Shown piece after piece: positions 8,466-16,424 of a stretch of DNA of 64,000 bases. The notes beneath the pieces are model-generated. The model saw only the letters and a program-made list of their open reading frames with translations. It did no database searches and was not told the DNA's origin. The stretch covers positions 651,102 through 715,101 of the forward strand of contig RAPG01000001.1 in the NCBI GenBank assembly GCA_005239165.1, written 5' to 3'. The stretch comes from Allopusillimonas ginsengisoli (GTDB lineage: Bacteria; Pseudomonadota; Gammaproteobacteria; Burkholderiales; Burkholderiaceae_B). The translations under genes and the position numbers were made by a program. Numbering within the stretch: position 1 is the first letter of the stretch; every line of letters begins with the position of its first letter.

Positions 8466-9424
8466 TCGAGGCGAATATTCGCGTCACTGGCGACCTTGCC
8501 CCAGGTCTGGATATCTTTCTCAATAAAGGCCTTAAAGGTTTGCGGATCGCTGGCAATGACGTCAAGGCCAAGGCCCGTAAACTTCTCCTTCACCTGAGGC
8601 TCCTTCACGATCTTGGACAGCGTTGCGTAGACCTTCTGCACAATAGGCTCAGGCGTGCCGGCTGGGGCAACCAGACCCAACCATGGCATGGCAGCGAACC
8701 CTGGCACGGCTGTCGCGATAGGCGGCACATTGGGTACCGAAGGCGACGGCTCGGCAGTCGTTACCGCCAGCACTCTGATTTTTCCGCTTTGTACGAATGG
8801 ACCAGATGAGGCCCAGGCATCAAACATTACCTGCACACGGCCGGCAACCAGATCGGTCAAGGCGGGCGAACTGCCTTTGTATGGAATTTGCTCCATTTCC
8901 ACACCCGCCATCTTCTTGAACATTTCGGCCTCAAGCTGGGTTGACGTTCCCACGCCTACCGAGGCGTAGCTGAGCTTGCCCGGGTTTGCCTTCATATAGT
9001 CGATAAGTTCCTGAACCGTTTTTACTGGCAGATCCGCGCTCACTTCCAGTACGTGGACCACAGACGCCACCTGCGTAATGGGTGTGAAGTCTTTGACAGG
9101 ATCGTAATCAACCTTGCTGTACACACTTGGTGCAATGCCCAGCGAAGAGGCGGCGAGCAGCATCGTGTACCCATCTGGCTTGGCCCGGGCCACATAATTG
9201 GATGCAATCATGGTCCCCGCGCCAGGCTTGTTTTCAACCACCACCGGTTTGCCCCACTCATCACTCATGCGCTCAGCCAAAATACGCGCAAGAATGTCGG
9301 TCGCGCCACCTGGCGAGAACGGCACCACAATGGTCACCGCACGCTCGGGGTAGGTTTCGGCGGCAAAAGCCCCATTCACCAACATCATGCCAACGCACAG
9401 GGCGCCAGTAAGTTTCTTCAGCAT
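8462..9424 (-). CDS. Bug family periplasmic solute-binding receptor (tripartite tricarboxylate transporter type)
   Basis: A 320-residue secreted protein: signal peptide ending AFA, then YPERAVTIVVPFSPGGATDILAR and VVENKPGAGT, the signature of the Bug (TctC-like) receptors that abound in Burkholderiales. They bind carboxylates or other small anions in the periplasm and hand them to TctAB-type permeases, which are not present here, so it is one of the many orphan receptors. The strong AAGGAGAGAGAC ribosome site and 35-base gap after the ligase gene put it in the same operon. It likely captures the acid, or its precursor, that the operon degrades (inference). Confidence 0.9.
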   Translation of the reverse strand: MLKKLTGALCVGMMLVNGAFAAETYPERAVTIVVPFSPGGATDILARILAERMSDEWGKPVVVENKPGAGTMIASNYVARAKPDGYTMLLAASSLGIAPSVYSKVDYDPVKDFTPITQVASVVHVLEVSADLPVKTVQELIDYMKANPGKLSYASVGVGTSTQLEAEMFKKMAGVEMEQIPYKGSSPALTDLVAGRVQVMFDAWASSGPFVQSGKIRVLAVTTAEPSPSVPNVPPIATAVPGFAAMPWLGLVAPAGTPEPIVQKVYATLSKIVKEPQVKEKFTGLGLDVIASDPQTFKAFIEKDIQTWGKVASDANIRLD

Positions 9425-9459
9425 GTCTCTCTCCTTTAAGGTTTCATTGTTGCTGCTGT

Positions 9460-11583
9460 TTATTTGCCGGTCACAATAAGTGCGTCCAGCGCAACCGCGC
9501 CGTCGCCCTTGCGTCGAACCAGCAAAGGGTTAACTTCTACTTCTTCCACGCTTTTCGGTGCGGCCAGCATGGCATCTCCCACAGCCACGATGGCATCGCA
9601 GGCTGCAGCAAGGTCAGCAACAGGCGTATTGCGATAGCCGTCCAGCAGCGGAAAGGCAATAAGCTCCCGCAGCAAGGCCTGTACGCGATCCGCATCAACC
9701 GGCAAAAGGCTGTGTTGCACATCCTGATACAGCTCAGTGAGCACACCGCCCAACCCCACGGTTAACATCGGGCCAAACACGGGGTCTCTGCGTGCGCCCA
9801 CAATCAGCTCAACGCCGCCGGTCTCCATCTTCTGCACCAGTACGCCTTCCAGCCTGGCATCAGGAGCAAGCTGCGCTATACCCGCCATCATGTCGCGGTA
9901 CTTCTGTTCGAGCTCGCTTTCTGTACGAACGTTGAGAACAACGCCTCCGACTTCCGTTTTATGGGCGATATCAGGGCTGACAATCTTGAGGACCACCGGA
10001 TACCCCAATGCTGCAGCATGCGTCAGCGCCTCATCCATACTGCCTGCGCTACATATGTCCTTTACAGGCACGCCAAAGCGCGCCAGATAAGCCAGTGCCT
10101 GCGTTTCGGTGACCGTCGCCGATGCGGAAAAAACTGAACTGTCGGCCGCCAGCGCTGCGGGCGAACCCGCAGAATCCGCGCCTGTCTTGGCAGTCGACGG
10201 CAAAACCGCATGCTGTCGCCTTTCCTGCCATAACAAAAAAGGCCCCAGCGCCGACACCGCCCTTCCAAGGTCGTCAAATACCGCTACGCCAGCATCGCGC
10301 AATGTGTCGCGCGTGCTCGCTTTACCGGTATCAATCGCCGCCATAAACCGAGGGTATTCTGTTGCCACAGCCGCAATACTGTCAGCCATGCGATCCAGCA
10401 TGTACCCCGGTGCGTAAATCACAACCGCATCAAGCGCATCGGTGCTGGCCAGCACCGCGAGTACCTCATGGACAAACCCGGGATCATTAACCACATTGCC
10501 CGTCACATCGACCGGGTTGCCCACCATCCCGTAATCGGGGATGCCTTTGCGAAGCACAGCCTGAACATCGGCCGGCAAGTCCGGAAGGTCCAGCCCGGCA
10601 TCAATGAAGCGGTCGGCCAGAATGGCACCCAGCGCCCCTGACATGGTAATGACAGCCACGCGCCGTCCGGCTGTCCGGTGGCGCAGTCGCGCCAGCTGCG
10701 CCAGCAATGCCATCTGGGCGAAGTCGGTAGCCTCAATGACGTTTGCCTGCTCAAAAACGGCCTGGTAAACACGCCTGTCACCGGCCAGCGCAGACGTATG
10801 CGACTGCACGGCTGCCGCACCTTTTGCCGTCGTCCCGGCCTTTAGGGCGATCAGCATCTTGTCCCGCTCACTCATGGTCTTGCATGCCGAGAGAAAGCGC
10901 GGTCCGTTTCGCAACTGTTCTATATATCCGACCACGACCTCTGTGTGAGAATCTTCTGCGAGGTATTCCAGATACTCCGAGAATTCAACACAGGCCTCAT
11001 TCCCGGTATTGATGAAATGAGAGACCGGCACATCCAGTTGTCTCAGTAATCCGTAAACGGCTGCACATACGTTGCCGCTTTGCGTGAGCAGGCTGACGTG
11101 ACCCGATCCCTGCTGCATGGACGAGGTATTGAAGACTGAGGCAAACGCTGTATGGGCCTGCGTATTCAGGTTGGCAAACCCCATGCAGTTAGGTCCCGCC
11201 ACGACCATGCCGGAGGACTCTGCAAAAAGCTCGATTTCCTTCTGAAGGGCACTTCCTGCTTCCCCCTCTTCGGCAAAGCCCGCCGCATAAACGATGGCAG
11301 ACTTCACGCCCACAGCGTGACAGCGCTCAAGCATGGCCAGCACATCCGCCGCAGCGATGGCCAGCACGGCCAGATCCACGGGCTGCGGCAATGATTCGAT
11401 ATCGGCGTAGCAGGGCAGACCAAATACCTCCTGGTATTTGGGATTGACCGGAAACACCTTGCCTTCATATCCATAACGGGTAATGAGCGAGATAGGCATC
11501 CCGCCAATACGGCCTTCTTTGTCGCTGGCACCGACGAATGCTATGGACTTGGGGTTCAGCAGAGGTTCAAGCCGGTGCGTCAT
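9460..11583 (-). CDS. acyl-CoA ligase, ADP-forming (acetyl-CoA synthetase ADP-forming family)
   Basis: A 707-residue fused protein with the whole family architecture: N-terminal CoA-binding Rossmann domain (PKSIAFVGASDKEGRIGG), two succinyl-CoA-ligase-like domains with SHTSALAGD carrying the candidate phospho-histidine, and a C-terminal ATP-grasp domain (YPVVLKIVSPDIAHKTEVGGV). The family couples formation or hydrolysis of an acyl-CoA thioester to ADP phosphorylation. Within this operon it would activate the carboxylic acid substrate to its CoA ester before dehydrogenation. Its ATG overlaps the stop of the crotonase gene (ATGA), a sign of translational coupling. Substrate not predictable. Confidence 0.88.
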   Translation of the reverse strand: MTHRLEPLLNPKSIAFVGASDKEGRIGGMPISLITRYGYEGKVFPVNPKYQEVFGLPCYADIESLPQPVDLAVLAIAAADVLAMLERCHAVGVKSAIVYAAGFAEEGEAGSALQKEIELFAESSGMVVAGPNCMGFANLNTQAHTAFASVFNTSSMQQGSGHVSLLTQSGNVCAAVYGLLRQLDVPVSHFINTGNEACVEFSEYLEYLAEDSHTEVVVGYIEQLRNGPRFLSACKTMSERDKMLIALKAGTTAKGAAAVQSHTSALAGDRRVYQAVFEQANVIEATDFAQMALLAQLARLRHRTAGRRVAVITMSGALGAILADRFIDAGLDLPDLPADVQAVLRKGIPDYGMVGNPVDVTGNVVNDPGFVHEVLAVLASTDALDAVVIYAPGYMLDRMADSIAAVATEYPRFMAAIDTGKASTRDTLRDAGVAVFDDLGRAVSALGPFLLWQERRQHAVLPSTAKTGADSAGSPAALAADSSVFSASATVTETQALAYLARFGVPVKDICSAGSMDEALTHAAALGYPVVLKIVSPDIAHKTEVGGVVLNVRTESELEQKYRDMMAGIAQLAPDARLEGVLVQKMETGGVELIVGARRDPVFGPMLTVGLGGVLTELYQDVQHSLLPVDADRVQALLRELIAFPLLDGYRNTPVADLAAACDAIVAVGDAMLAAPKSVEEVEVNPLLVRRKGDGAVALDALIVTGK

Positions 11584-12383
11584 GCTGAGTCACCTGCCTT
11601 ATTGCGCTGTATGGCGGCAGCCAGCCCCCGATCGCGAACGGCTTTGAACTCTTCGCTCATGTGCGACAACTGATGCGTGTCAAAATGCGCAGACAAGGCA
11701 GAACGATATCCTTGTATATCAAGCGTACGGTTCAGCGATTTTTTGATCAGACGAAGTCCGAAGGGCGGAGCTTGCGCGATGCGCTGGGCCATGGCCAGAG
11801 TTTCTTCTTCAAGCGCCGCGCGCGTCACAACACGATTGACCATGCCAATACGCAAAGCCTCTGGCGCCAGCATCTTCTCGCCGGTAAACAACATTTCTTT
11901 TGCGCGGCGCAGACCCATTACCCATGGATGGACCAACACCTCGGTGGCCGCGGCAGCCAGTGTCTGCCCGACTGGATCAGAAAAAAAGGCATCTTCAGAA
12001 CACACAACAAGATCACACATGTTGGCCACCATGAAACCCGCAGCAACACATGCTCCCTGCACCTGTGCAATCGTAGGCTTGGGCATGTCCCACAGTCGCA
12101 TGCAGTAATCGAAATAGCGCAGTGATTCATAGGCCCAGCGCTCTTCAACAGTGAAGTTGGCCCGGCTGGCCTGGGCTTCTTTAAGATCATGCCCTGCTGA
12201 AAAATGATCCCCCACGCCAGCAACGATGACCACTCTTACGGAGTCGTCCTGAGCGGCATCGCCCACAGCGCGATCAAACTCATCAAGCAGCTGCTGGCTT
12301 TGCGCATTGCGCGCCTTAGGACGGTTCAACGATATACGCCTCACCGCACCTATGTTTTCGATCAACAACAATGTCTCACTCAT
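11580..12383 (-). CDS. enoyl-CoA hydratase/isomerase (crotonase) family protein lacking both catalytic Glu
   Basis: A 267-residue crotonase-fold protein (LNRPKARNAQSQQLLDEFD, oxyanion-hole region GVGDHFSAGHDLKEAQ, EALRIGMVNRVV), first gene of the operon. In classical enoyl-CoA hydratase Glu144 and Glu164 (rat numbering) do the chemistry. Aligning on MCDLVV, the first position is Met and the second Val (DPVGQ in place of QPE). A standard syn-hydration mechanism is thus unlikely; other crotonase reactions such as hydrolysis, isomerisation or C-C cleavage use other residues, so the reaction is open. The upstream gap of about 100 bases holds the shared regulatory region with the divergent iclR-type gene. 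Confidence 0.8.
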   Translation of the reverse strand: MSETLLLIENIGAVRRISLNRPKARNAQSQQLLDEFDRAVGDAAQDDSVRVVIVAGVGDHFSAGHDLKEAQASRANFTVEERWAYESLRYFDYCMRLWDMPKPTIAQVQGACVAAGFMVANMCDLVVCSEDAFFSDPVGQTLAAAATEVLVHPWVMGLRRAKEMLFTGEKMLAPEALRIGMVNRVVTRAALEEETLAMAQRIAQAPPFGLRLIKKSLNRTLDIQGYRSALSAHFDTHQLSHMSEEFKAVRDRGLAAAIQRNKAGDSA

Positions 12384-12453
12384 AACGTCTCTCCAGACCA
12401 GAAGTTAGCCAACTCATGGAACTGGATTAAGTCAGTTATATTCCTACATTACA

Positions 12454-12464
12454 AACATTATGTT
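12454..12464. promoter_or_regulatory. short palindrome between IclR gene and catabolic operon
   Basis: AACATTATGTT is a perfect palindrome around a central T, 17 bases before the IclR start and 71 before the crotonase start. Its place in the divergent gap suits an operator, but it is short and could be chance. Confidence 0.25.
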
Positions 12465-12480
12465 GATAAAATCCCACCAT

Positions 12481-13251
12481 ATGGACAAACCAAGCAAATC
12501 TGGCACGCAAAGCGTGCGTCGCGGCCTGCAGCTCATGCGCCTTCTGGCCCAGCACGATGTGGCTGGCCTTTCACTGCAGCAAATTACGACTCTTAGTGGT
12601 CTTGAGCGCTCTACCGCACACCGTCTCATCTCCTGCCTGGTAGACGAAAACTTCGCGCATCGTGATAACACGTCACGCTGTTATCACCTGGGCATAGATG
12701 CCATGCAAATTGGCTTTGCAACCATGCATCGTGTTCCCGTCGATGACACCCTGAAACCACTGACTAAGCGCCTGTGCAGGCTGTCAGGAGATACGGTTTT
12801 TCTGGTGATGCAGCAGGGAGACCATGCACTGTGCCTGTCACGTGAGCACGGCGACTTTCCGGTCAGAATCTTTACGATAGACACGGGCGAGAAACGTCTG
12901 TTGGGCATGGGGGCTGGCGGCCTGGCTCTGCTGGCCACCTATGATGAGGCTGACATATGCGCACTGCATGCGCGTCATCAGGCCGAATATGAGCAGGCGG
13001 GTCTGACGTTGACCGCGTTATTGCAGAAAACCTGCACAACGCGTGAAAAAGGGTTCTCAGAAATTGTGGATGGCATTACACCGGGCATCTCGGGTGTGGG
13101 GTATGCGTTCTCAATTTCCCAAATTACCCGTGTGGCAATAAGCTTCGGCGCGATCAGCCAGCGACTCGATAGTGCTCGCCGCCGCGAAATGGGCGAGCTG
13201 ATGGCGGCAGAATGTACAGCCTGGGTTCACAAGTACAGCGTATCAAACTAA
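12481..13251 (+). CDS. IclR family transcriptional regulator
   Basis: About 256 residues with the two IclR domains: an N-terminal winged helix (SVRRGLQLMRLLAQHDVAGLSLQQITTLSGLERSTAHRLISCLV) and a C-terminal effector-binding domain (FPVRIFTIDTGEKRLLGMGAGGLALLA, later ITPGISGVGYAFSI). It lies divergently from the crotonase-ligase-Bug-dehydrogenase operon and most probably controls it in response to a pathway intermediate. Two in-frame ATGs exist (12460 and 12481); neither has a good ribosome site, and the later one leaves a compact N terminus before the helix-turn-helix. A possible terminator hairpin, CATCCTG paired with CAGGATG, follows at 13254-13280. Confidence 0.88.
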   Translation: MDKPSKSGTQSVRRGLQLMRLLAQHDVAGLSLQQITTLSGLERSTAHRLISCLVDENFAHRDNTSRCYHLGIDAMQIGFATMHRVPVDDTLKPLTKRLCRLSGDTVFLVMQQGDHALCLSREHGDFPVRIFTIDTGEKRLLGMGAGGLALLATYDEADICALHARHQAEYEQAGLTLTALLQKTCTTREKGFSEIVDGITPGISGVGYAFSISQITRVAISFGAISQRLDSARRREMGELMAAECTAWVHKYSVSN

Positions 13252-13408
13252 AACATCCTGAGCCGCCAGGCACAGGATGTTGACCCATAATCTGAATGAA
13301 GTGCGTAACTTCAGTATTGGCATTTTCATACGCTATGCCCATACCTTAGTGTCCCTGCCTTGGCCCGATCTCTGCATAAGGCACGGGGCACGGGGCAGCT
13401 TCTACAGC

Positions 13409-13789
13409 TTAGTGTTCAATAAATTCACTACCATGTGTGGCCTTATACTGGTGCAGAGAGGCAACTACTTGGGCGCGGGTTTTGGTGCTGGTGGCCACGC
13501 GAGGCGCGAAGTTCATACCGTACTCGTTGATCTGGCCCGCGTCGAACGCGGCTAGCAGCTCAGACTGTACCTCGGCATATGACTTTTCTGATGTCGGGGC
13601 AACTTCTACAGGGTAGCCAAGCTCGCCTTCGCTAATGAGGCCTTGAGCCTGAGCCTGATGCAATTCGTTCAGTACTTCGGCACGGGTAACGGTGCTTGCC
13701 TGCGAGGAAGGCTGAGGGGTTGCCTGAGCGGCAGCCATGCCTAGTGAAAGAGAAGCGGCGACCATTACTGCTGAGAATGCGGTTTTCAT
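13409..13789 (-). CDS. DUF4148 domain periplasmic protein
   Basis: A 126-residue secreted small protein: signal peptide ending AQA, then two copies of the T(R)AEV/AQV..L..A pattern (VTRAEVLNELHQAQAQGL and TRAQVVASLHQYKATHG), characteristic of DUF4148 proteins that are numerous in Burkholderiales. Function unknown. TTGGAGT lies 6-12 bases before the ATG at 13789. The gene stands alone between two regulators. Confidence 0.8.
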   Translation of the reverse strand: MKTAFSAVMVAASLSLGMAAAQATPQPSSQASTVTRAEVLNELHQAQAQGLISEGELGYPVEVAPTSEKSYAEVQSELLAAFDAGQINEYGMNFAPRVATSTKTRAQVVASLHQYKATHGSEFIEH

Positions 13790-13992
13790 ACTAAAACTCC
13801 AATAAACGTTAAAAGCCAAATAGCTTTTCAGATTTTTTCCACAGACTGTTATGTACTGCGATGAATGTATTATCTGTTAAAAAACATGGCCGATAAATAA
13901 CGAAAACAGAAATCATTTTTCCAAAAATGCCAACAATCAATGGGCGGTTATAAGCATATGAAGATTCATTGCTGTTAAAATTGATACAAACC

Positions 13993-14925
13993 ATGCAACC
14001 CAATTCATCCCAGCCAACCTCTCTTGACGACATCGCGCTGTTTGTCGCAGTAGCCAGGCACAAAAGCTTTACCCGCGGTGCCGACGCGCTCGATATGCCC
14101 GCGTCAACGCTTTCGCGCCGCATCAGCCAGCTCGAACGCACAATCGGAGTACGTCTGCTCAAGCGCAGTACCCGCCGGGTCGAACTGACCGAAGCCGGCG
14201 CGGTCTACTTTGAACGCTGCCAGCATATTGTTGACGAGGCGCGCATCGCTCACGAGCAGCTCATAGAGGCCGCCTGCCAGCCCAAAGGGCGATTACGCAT
14301 TTCCATGCCCGCCAGCTTTGCGCTCATGTTCCTGCCTGCCGCCATTCTTGAATTTACCCAGCTCTACCCCGACATCGAGTGTGAATACGATCTGGGCATA
14401 AGGCCTCTTGACCTTCTGGTCGAGCCCGTCGATATCCTGATCCGCATCGGCAATGTGCCTGACTCCGGGCTTGTGGCGCATCGACTGGGTAATATACGCT
14501 TGGGCCTGTACGCGTCAGTGCAATACCTCGCCAGCCACGGTATCCCGACCACACCCGCCGACCTTTCCCGCCACGAATGCCTGCGCACTTCCGCAAGCCG
14601 CGAAGATTCCGTCTGGCAGCTGTACAACGGCACCACAATGCAAGAGGTGCAGGTAAAAGGACGCATGGCACTGAACAACGTCATCATGTTGTCACGCATG
14701 GCAAGCCTGGGCGCGGGTATTGTTCCCTTGTCCCTCAACGACCTGGCACACCGGGGTGAGGCCGAGCCGCTCACGCGCATATTGCCCGACTGGGAATTCG
14801 CTCCAATCCCCCTACTGGCTTTGTTTCCATCCCGACTGCTACCTGTCCGCACGCGCGCTTTCGTCGACTTTCTAAGCAAAAAAGTTGAACAAAGCAATAA
14901 AGGCGACCTCCCTGCAGTCTGCTGA
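13993..14925 (+). CDS. LysR family transcriptional regulator
   Basis: About 310 residues with an N-terminal LysR winged helix (SLDDIALFVAVARHKSFTRGADALDMPASTLSRRISQLERTIG...) and a periplasmic-binding-like effector domain (GRLRISMPASFALMFLPAAILEFTQLYPDIE...). The CrgA-like layout, with SFTRGADAL and RRVELTEAG, is common among Burkholderiales regulators acting on adjacent genes. Its neighbours are a DUF4148 gene (divergent) and rpoH (downstream, with its own promoter), so the target is unclear. The ATG at 13993 was chosen over an upstream non-ATG codon because it starts just before the conserved domain. Confidence 0.85.
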   Translation: MQPNSSQPTSLDDIALFVAVARHKSFTRGADALDMPASTLSRRISQLERTIGVRLLKRSTRRVELTEAGAVYFERCQHIVDEARIAHEQLIEAACQPKGRLRISMPASFALMFLPAAILEFTQLYPDIECEYDLGIRPLDLLVEPVDILIRIGNVPDSGLVAHRLGNIRLGLYASVQYLASHGIPTTPADLSRHECLRTSASREDSVWQLYNGTTMQEVQVKGRMALNNVIMLSRMASLGAGIVPLSLNDLAHRGEAEPLTRILPDWEFAPIPLLALFPSRLLPVRTRAFVDFLSKKVEQSNKGDLPAVC

Positions 14926-15063
14926 ATGTATCGCCATCGCCCTCGGCGACTCCGTCTTTCGGCTGTAGCCGTTGCCGTTGCCGGCAGTACACAAGGAAAG
15001 CGGCGACCGGCACAGCGGAACCTTCCGGGTACATAAGCGTCTAATTCTCCTATGTTTTCGGCA

Positions 15064-15090
15064 TTGGCACTCATTAGACCAGAGTGCTAA
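15064..15090 (+). promoter_or_regulatory. CIRCE operator (HrcA site) upstream of rpoH
   Basis: TTGGCACTC, nine bases, GAGTGCTAA. This matches the CIRCE consensus TTAGCACTC-N9-GAGTGCTAA at 17 of 18 arm positions with exact spacing. CIRCE is bound by the heat-shock repressor HrcA. A TATAAT hexamer (15091-15096) follows directly, so repressor binding would cover the promoter of rpoH, whose start is 40 bases further on. Confidence 0.85.
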
Positions 15091-15096
15091 TATAAT
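15091..15096 (+). promoter_or_regulatory. -10 element of the rpoH promoter
   Basis: A perfect TATAAT adjoins the CIRCE right arm. The -35 is not clear; TTGGCA within the left arm is 21 bases away, too far for a standard spacer, and a shifted -10 (TAATAT) would give 18. Confidence 0.5.
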
Positions 15097-15129
15097 GTTA
15101 GGTATCTTTCAAAGGATCGTTAATATACG

Positions 15130-16020
15130 ATGACACACAGCACGCAATCCTTAGCACTGACCAACCAGCAGTTGGCGGTAGCGGTATCCAATCCCGGCGC
15201 CCTTGGCACAATCGAGGCGTATATCAGCGCCGTCAATCGTTTGCCCATGCTCACGGCGGCTGAAGAGGTATCACTGGGAAAGCGGCTGCGCGACGAGTCT
15301 GATCTGGACGCCGCCCGCCAGCTTATTACCTCACATCTGCGTCTGGTGGTCTCTGTTGCCCGCCAGTATCTTGGTTATGGGCTGCCGCATGCCGATCTTA
15401 TCCAGGAAGGCAACGTAGGTTTGATGAAAGCGGTAAAACGCTTCGATCCAGAACGCGGTGTGCGGCTGGTTTCTTTCGCTGTGCATTGGATCAAAGCCGA
15501 AATCCACGAATACATTGTGCGCAACTGGCGTCTGGTCAAAGTGGCCACCACCAAAGCTCAGCGCAAGCTGTTTTTCAATCTGCGCCGCATGCGCCCCGAC
15601 GACATCGGCAAAAGCCTTGACCCCGATCAGGTAAACGCCATCGCCGAAGAGCTCAATGTTCGCCCCCAAGACGTCGCCGAAATGGAAGTTCGCATGTCTG
15701 GCCGCGAAATGGCGCTTGAAACCCGCGAAGACGATGACCATGACTTCGCCCCTATTTCCTATCTGTCAGACGAAGGGCAACAAGAACCCTCGCAGGTGCT
15801 TGAGCGCCAGGCCTACGACACCCTCCAAAGTGAGGGGCTAAGCCACGCCATCGACGAGCTTGACGACCGCTCCCGACGTATCGTCCAGGCTCGCTGGCTG
15901 CAAGACGAAGGGGGGGCCACCCTCCATGAGCTTGCTGCAGAGTTCGGCGTCTCTGCCGAGCGCATACGCCAGATCGAAGTCGCCGCATTCAAAAAACTGC
16001 GCGTCGCACTGGCCTCATAA
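15130..16020 (+). CDS. rpoH: RNA polymerase heat-shock sigma factor RpoH (sigma-32)
   Basis: A 296-residue sigma-70-family protein of normal RpoH length. Region 2 is seen in LRLVVSVARQYLGYGLPHADLIQEGNVGLMKAV, the RpoH box in QRKLFFNLRR near residues 140-150, and region 4 in TLHELAAEFGVSAERIRQIE. It directs core RNA polymerase to heat-shock promoters (chaperones, proteases). An AAAGGA ribosome site lies about 15 bases before the ATG. The CIRCE element upstream implies that HrcA represses it, linking the two heat-shock circuits. A hairpin at 16033-16057 follows the stop. Confidence 0.96.
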   Translation: MTHSTQSLALTNQQLAVAVSNPGALGTIEAYISAVNRLPMLTAAEEVSLGKRLRDESDLDAARQLITSHLRLVVSVARQYLGYGLPHADLIQEGNVGLMKAVKRFDPERGVRLVSFAVHWIKAEIHEYIVRNWRLVKVATTKAQRKLFFNLRRMRPDDIGKSLDPDQVNAIAEELNVRPQDVAEMEVRMSGREMALETREDDDHDFAPISYLSDEGQQEPSQVLERQAYDTLQSEGLSHAIDELDDRSRRIVQARWLQDEGGATLHELAAEFGVSAERIRQIEVAAFKKLRVALAS

Positions 16021-16032
16021 TTTCATACCCGG

Positions 16033-16062
16033 CCCATCCGCCTCACAGCCGGATGGGTGTGT
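16033..16062 (+). terminator. probable rpoH terminator
   Basis: CCCATCCG (16033-16040) pairs perfectly with CGGATGGG (16050-16057), loop of nine bases, followed by a T-containing but weak tail. Lies 13 bases after the rpoH stop. Confidence 0.6.
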
Positions 16063-16097
16063 CTTCTGACACAATCTAATACACCTTCATTTGCCAG

Positions 16098-16254
16098 CGG
16101 GGAACTTAACCCCGTCTGCTGACCCTAAGCTGCATGGACGCGGAATCTGCTCTCAAGATGCGCGAGCCCCTCGTCCATCATCCGCTTCGGCTTCTCCTCT
16201 TCCCCTCCCTATTGAAGCGGATGTTTCGGGACACCAACATGGTGTCCCTTTTTT
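16098..16254 (+). ncRNA. candidate structured small RNA with C/U-rich loop and intrinsic terminator
   Basis: The gap between rpoH and the antiporter gene holds four successive stems. CGGGG/CCCCG at 16098-16114; ATGGACG/CGTCCAT at 16134-16178; CATCCGCTTC/GAAGCGGATG (10 perfect pairs) at 16179-16223; and GGGACACC/GGTGTCCC at 16228-16248 followed by six T. The third loop (16189-16213) is almost pure C/U and contains CTCC and CCTCCC, able to pair with ribosome binding sites. Order of stems, single-stranded C/U loop and terminal U-run are what a trans-acting bacterial small RNA looks like. The 5' end and promoter are not clear; it could instead be processed from the rpoH 3' region. No known family was recognised. 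Confidence 0.55.
16228..16254 (+). terminator. strong Rho-independent terminator
   Basis: Eight perfect pairs, GGGACACC with GGTGTCCC, around the loop AACAT, followed by TTTTTT. It closes the candidate small RNA and isolates the antiporter gene. Confidence 0.88.
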
Positions 16255-16424
16255 CGTGCACTGCCTTCATGGCCTCAATTGCCCTGGCCACCGCGCTACA
16301 AGCCCGACCACCGCCCGGCGGACCAAGCCCGGGCCAGCCCCGTTCATGCTCTCTGCCGTCAGCGCTCCACCGAAAATCAAGTATTCTTAGCGATCCTAAG
16401 CTCTGAAGGTGTAGCGAGACAGCC

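Noticed and set aside
16134..16406. 90-codon ORF beginning MDAESALK
   Set aside because: It overlaps all the hairpins and the terminator of the candidate small RNA and lacks a ribosome site; an RNA explains the structure better.
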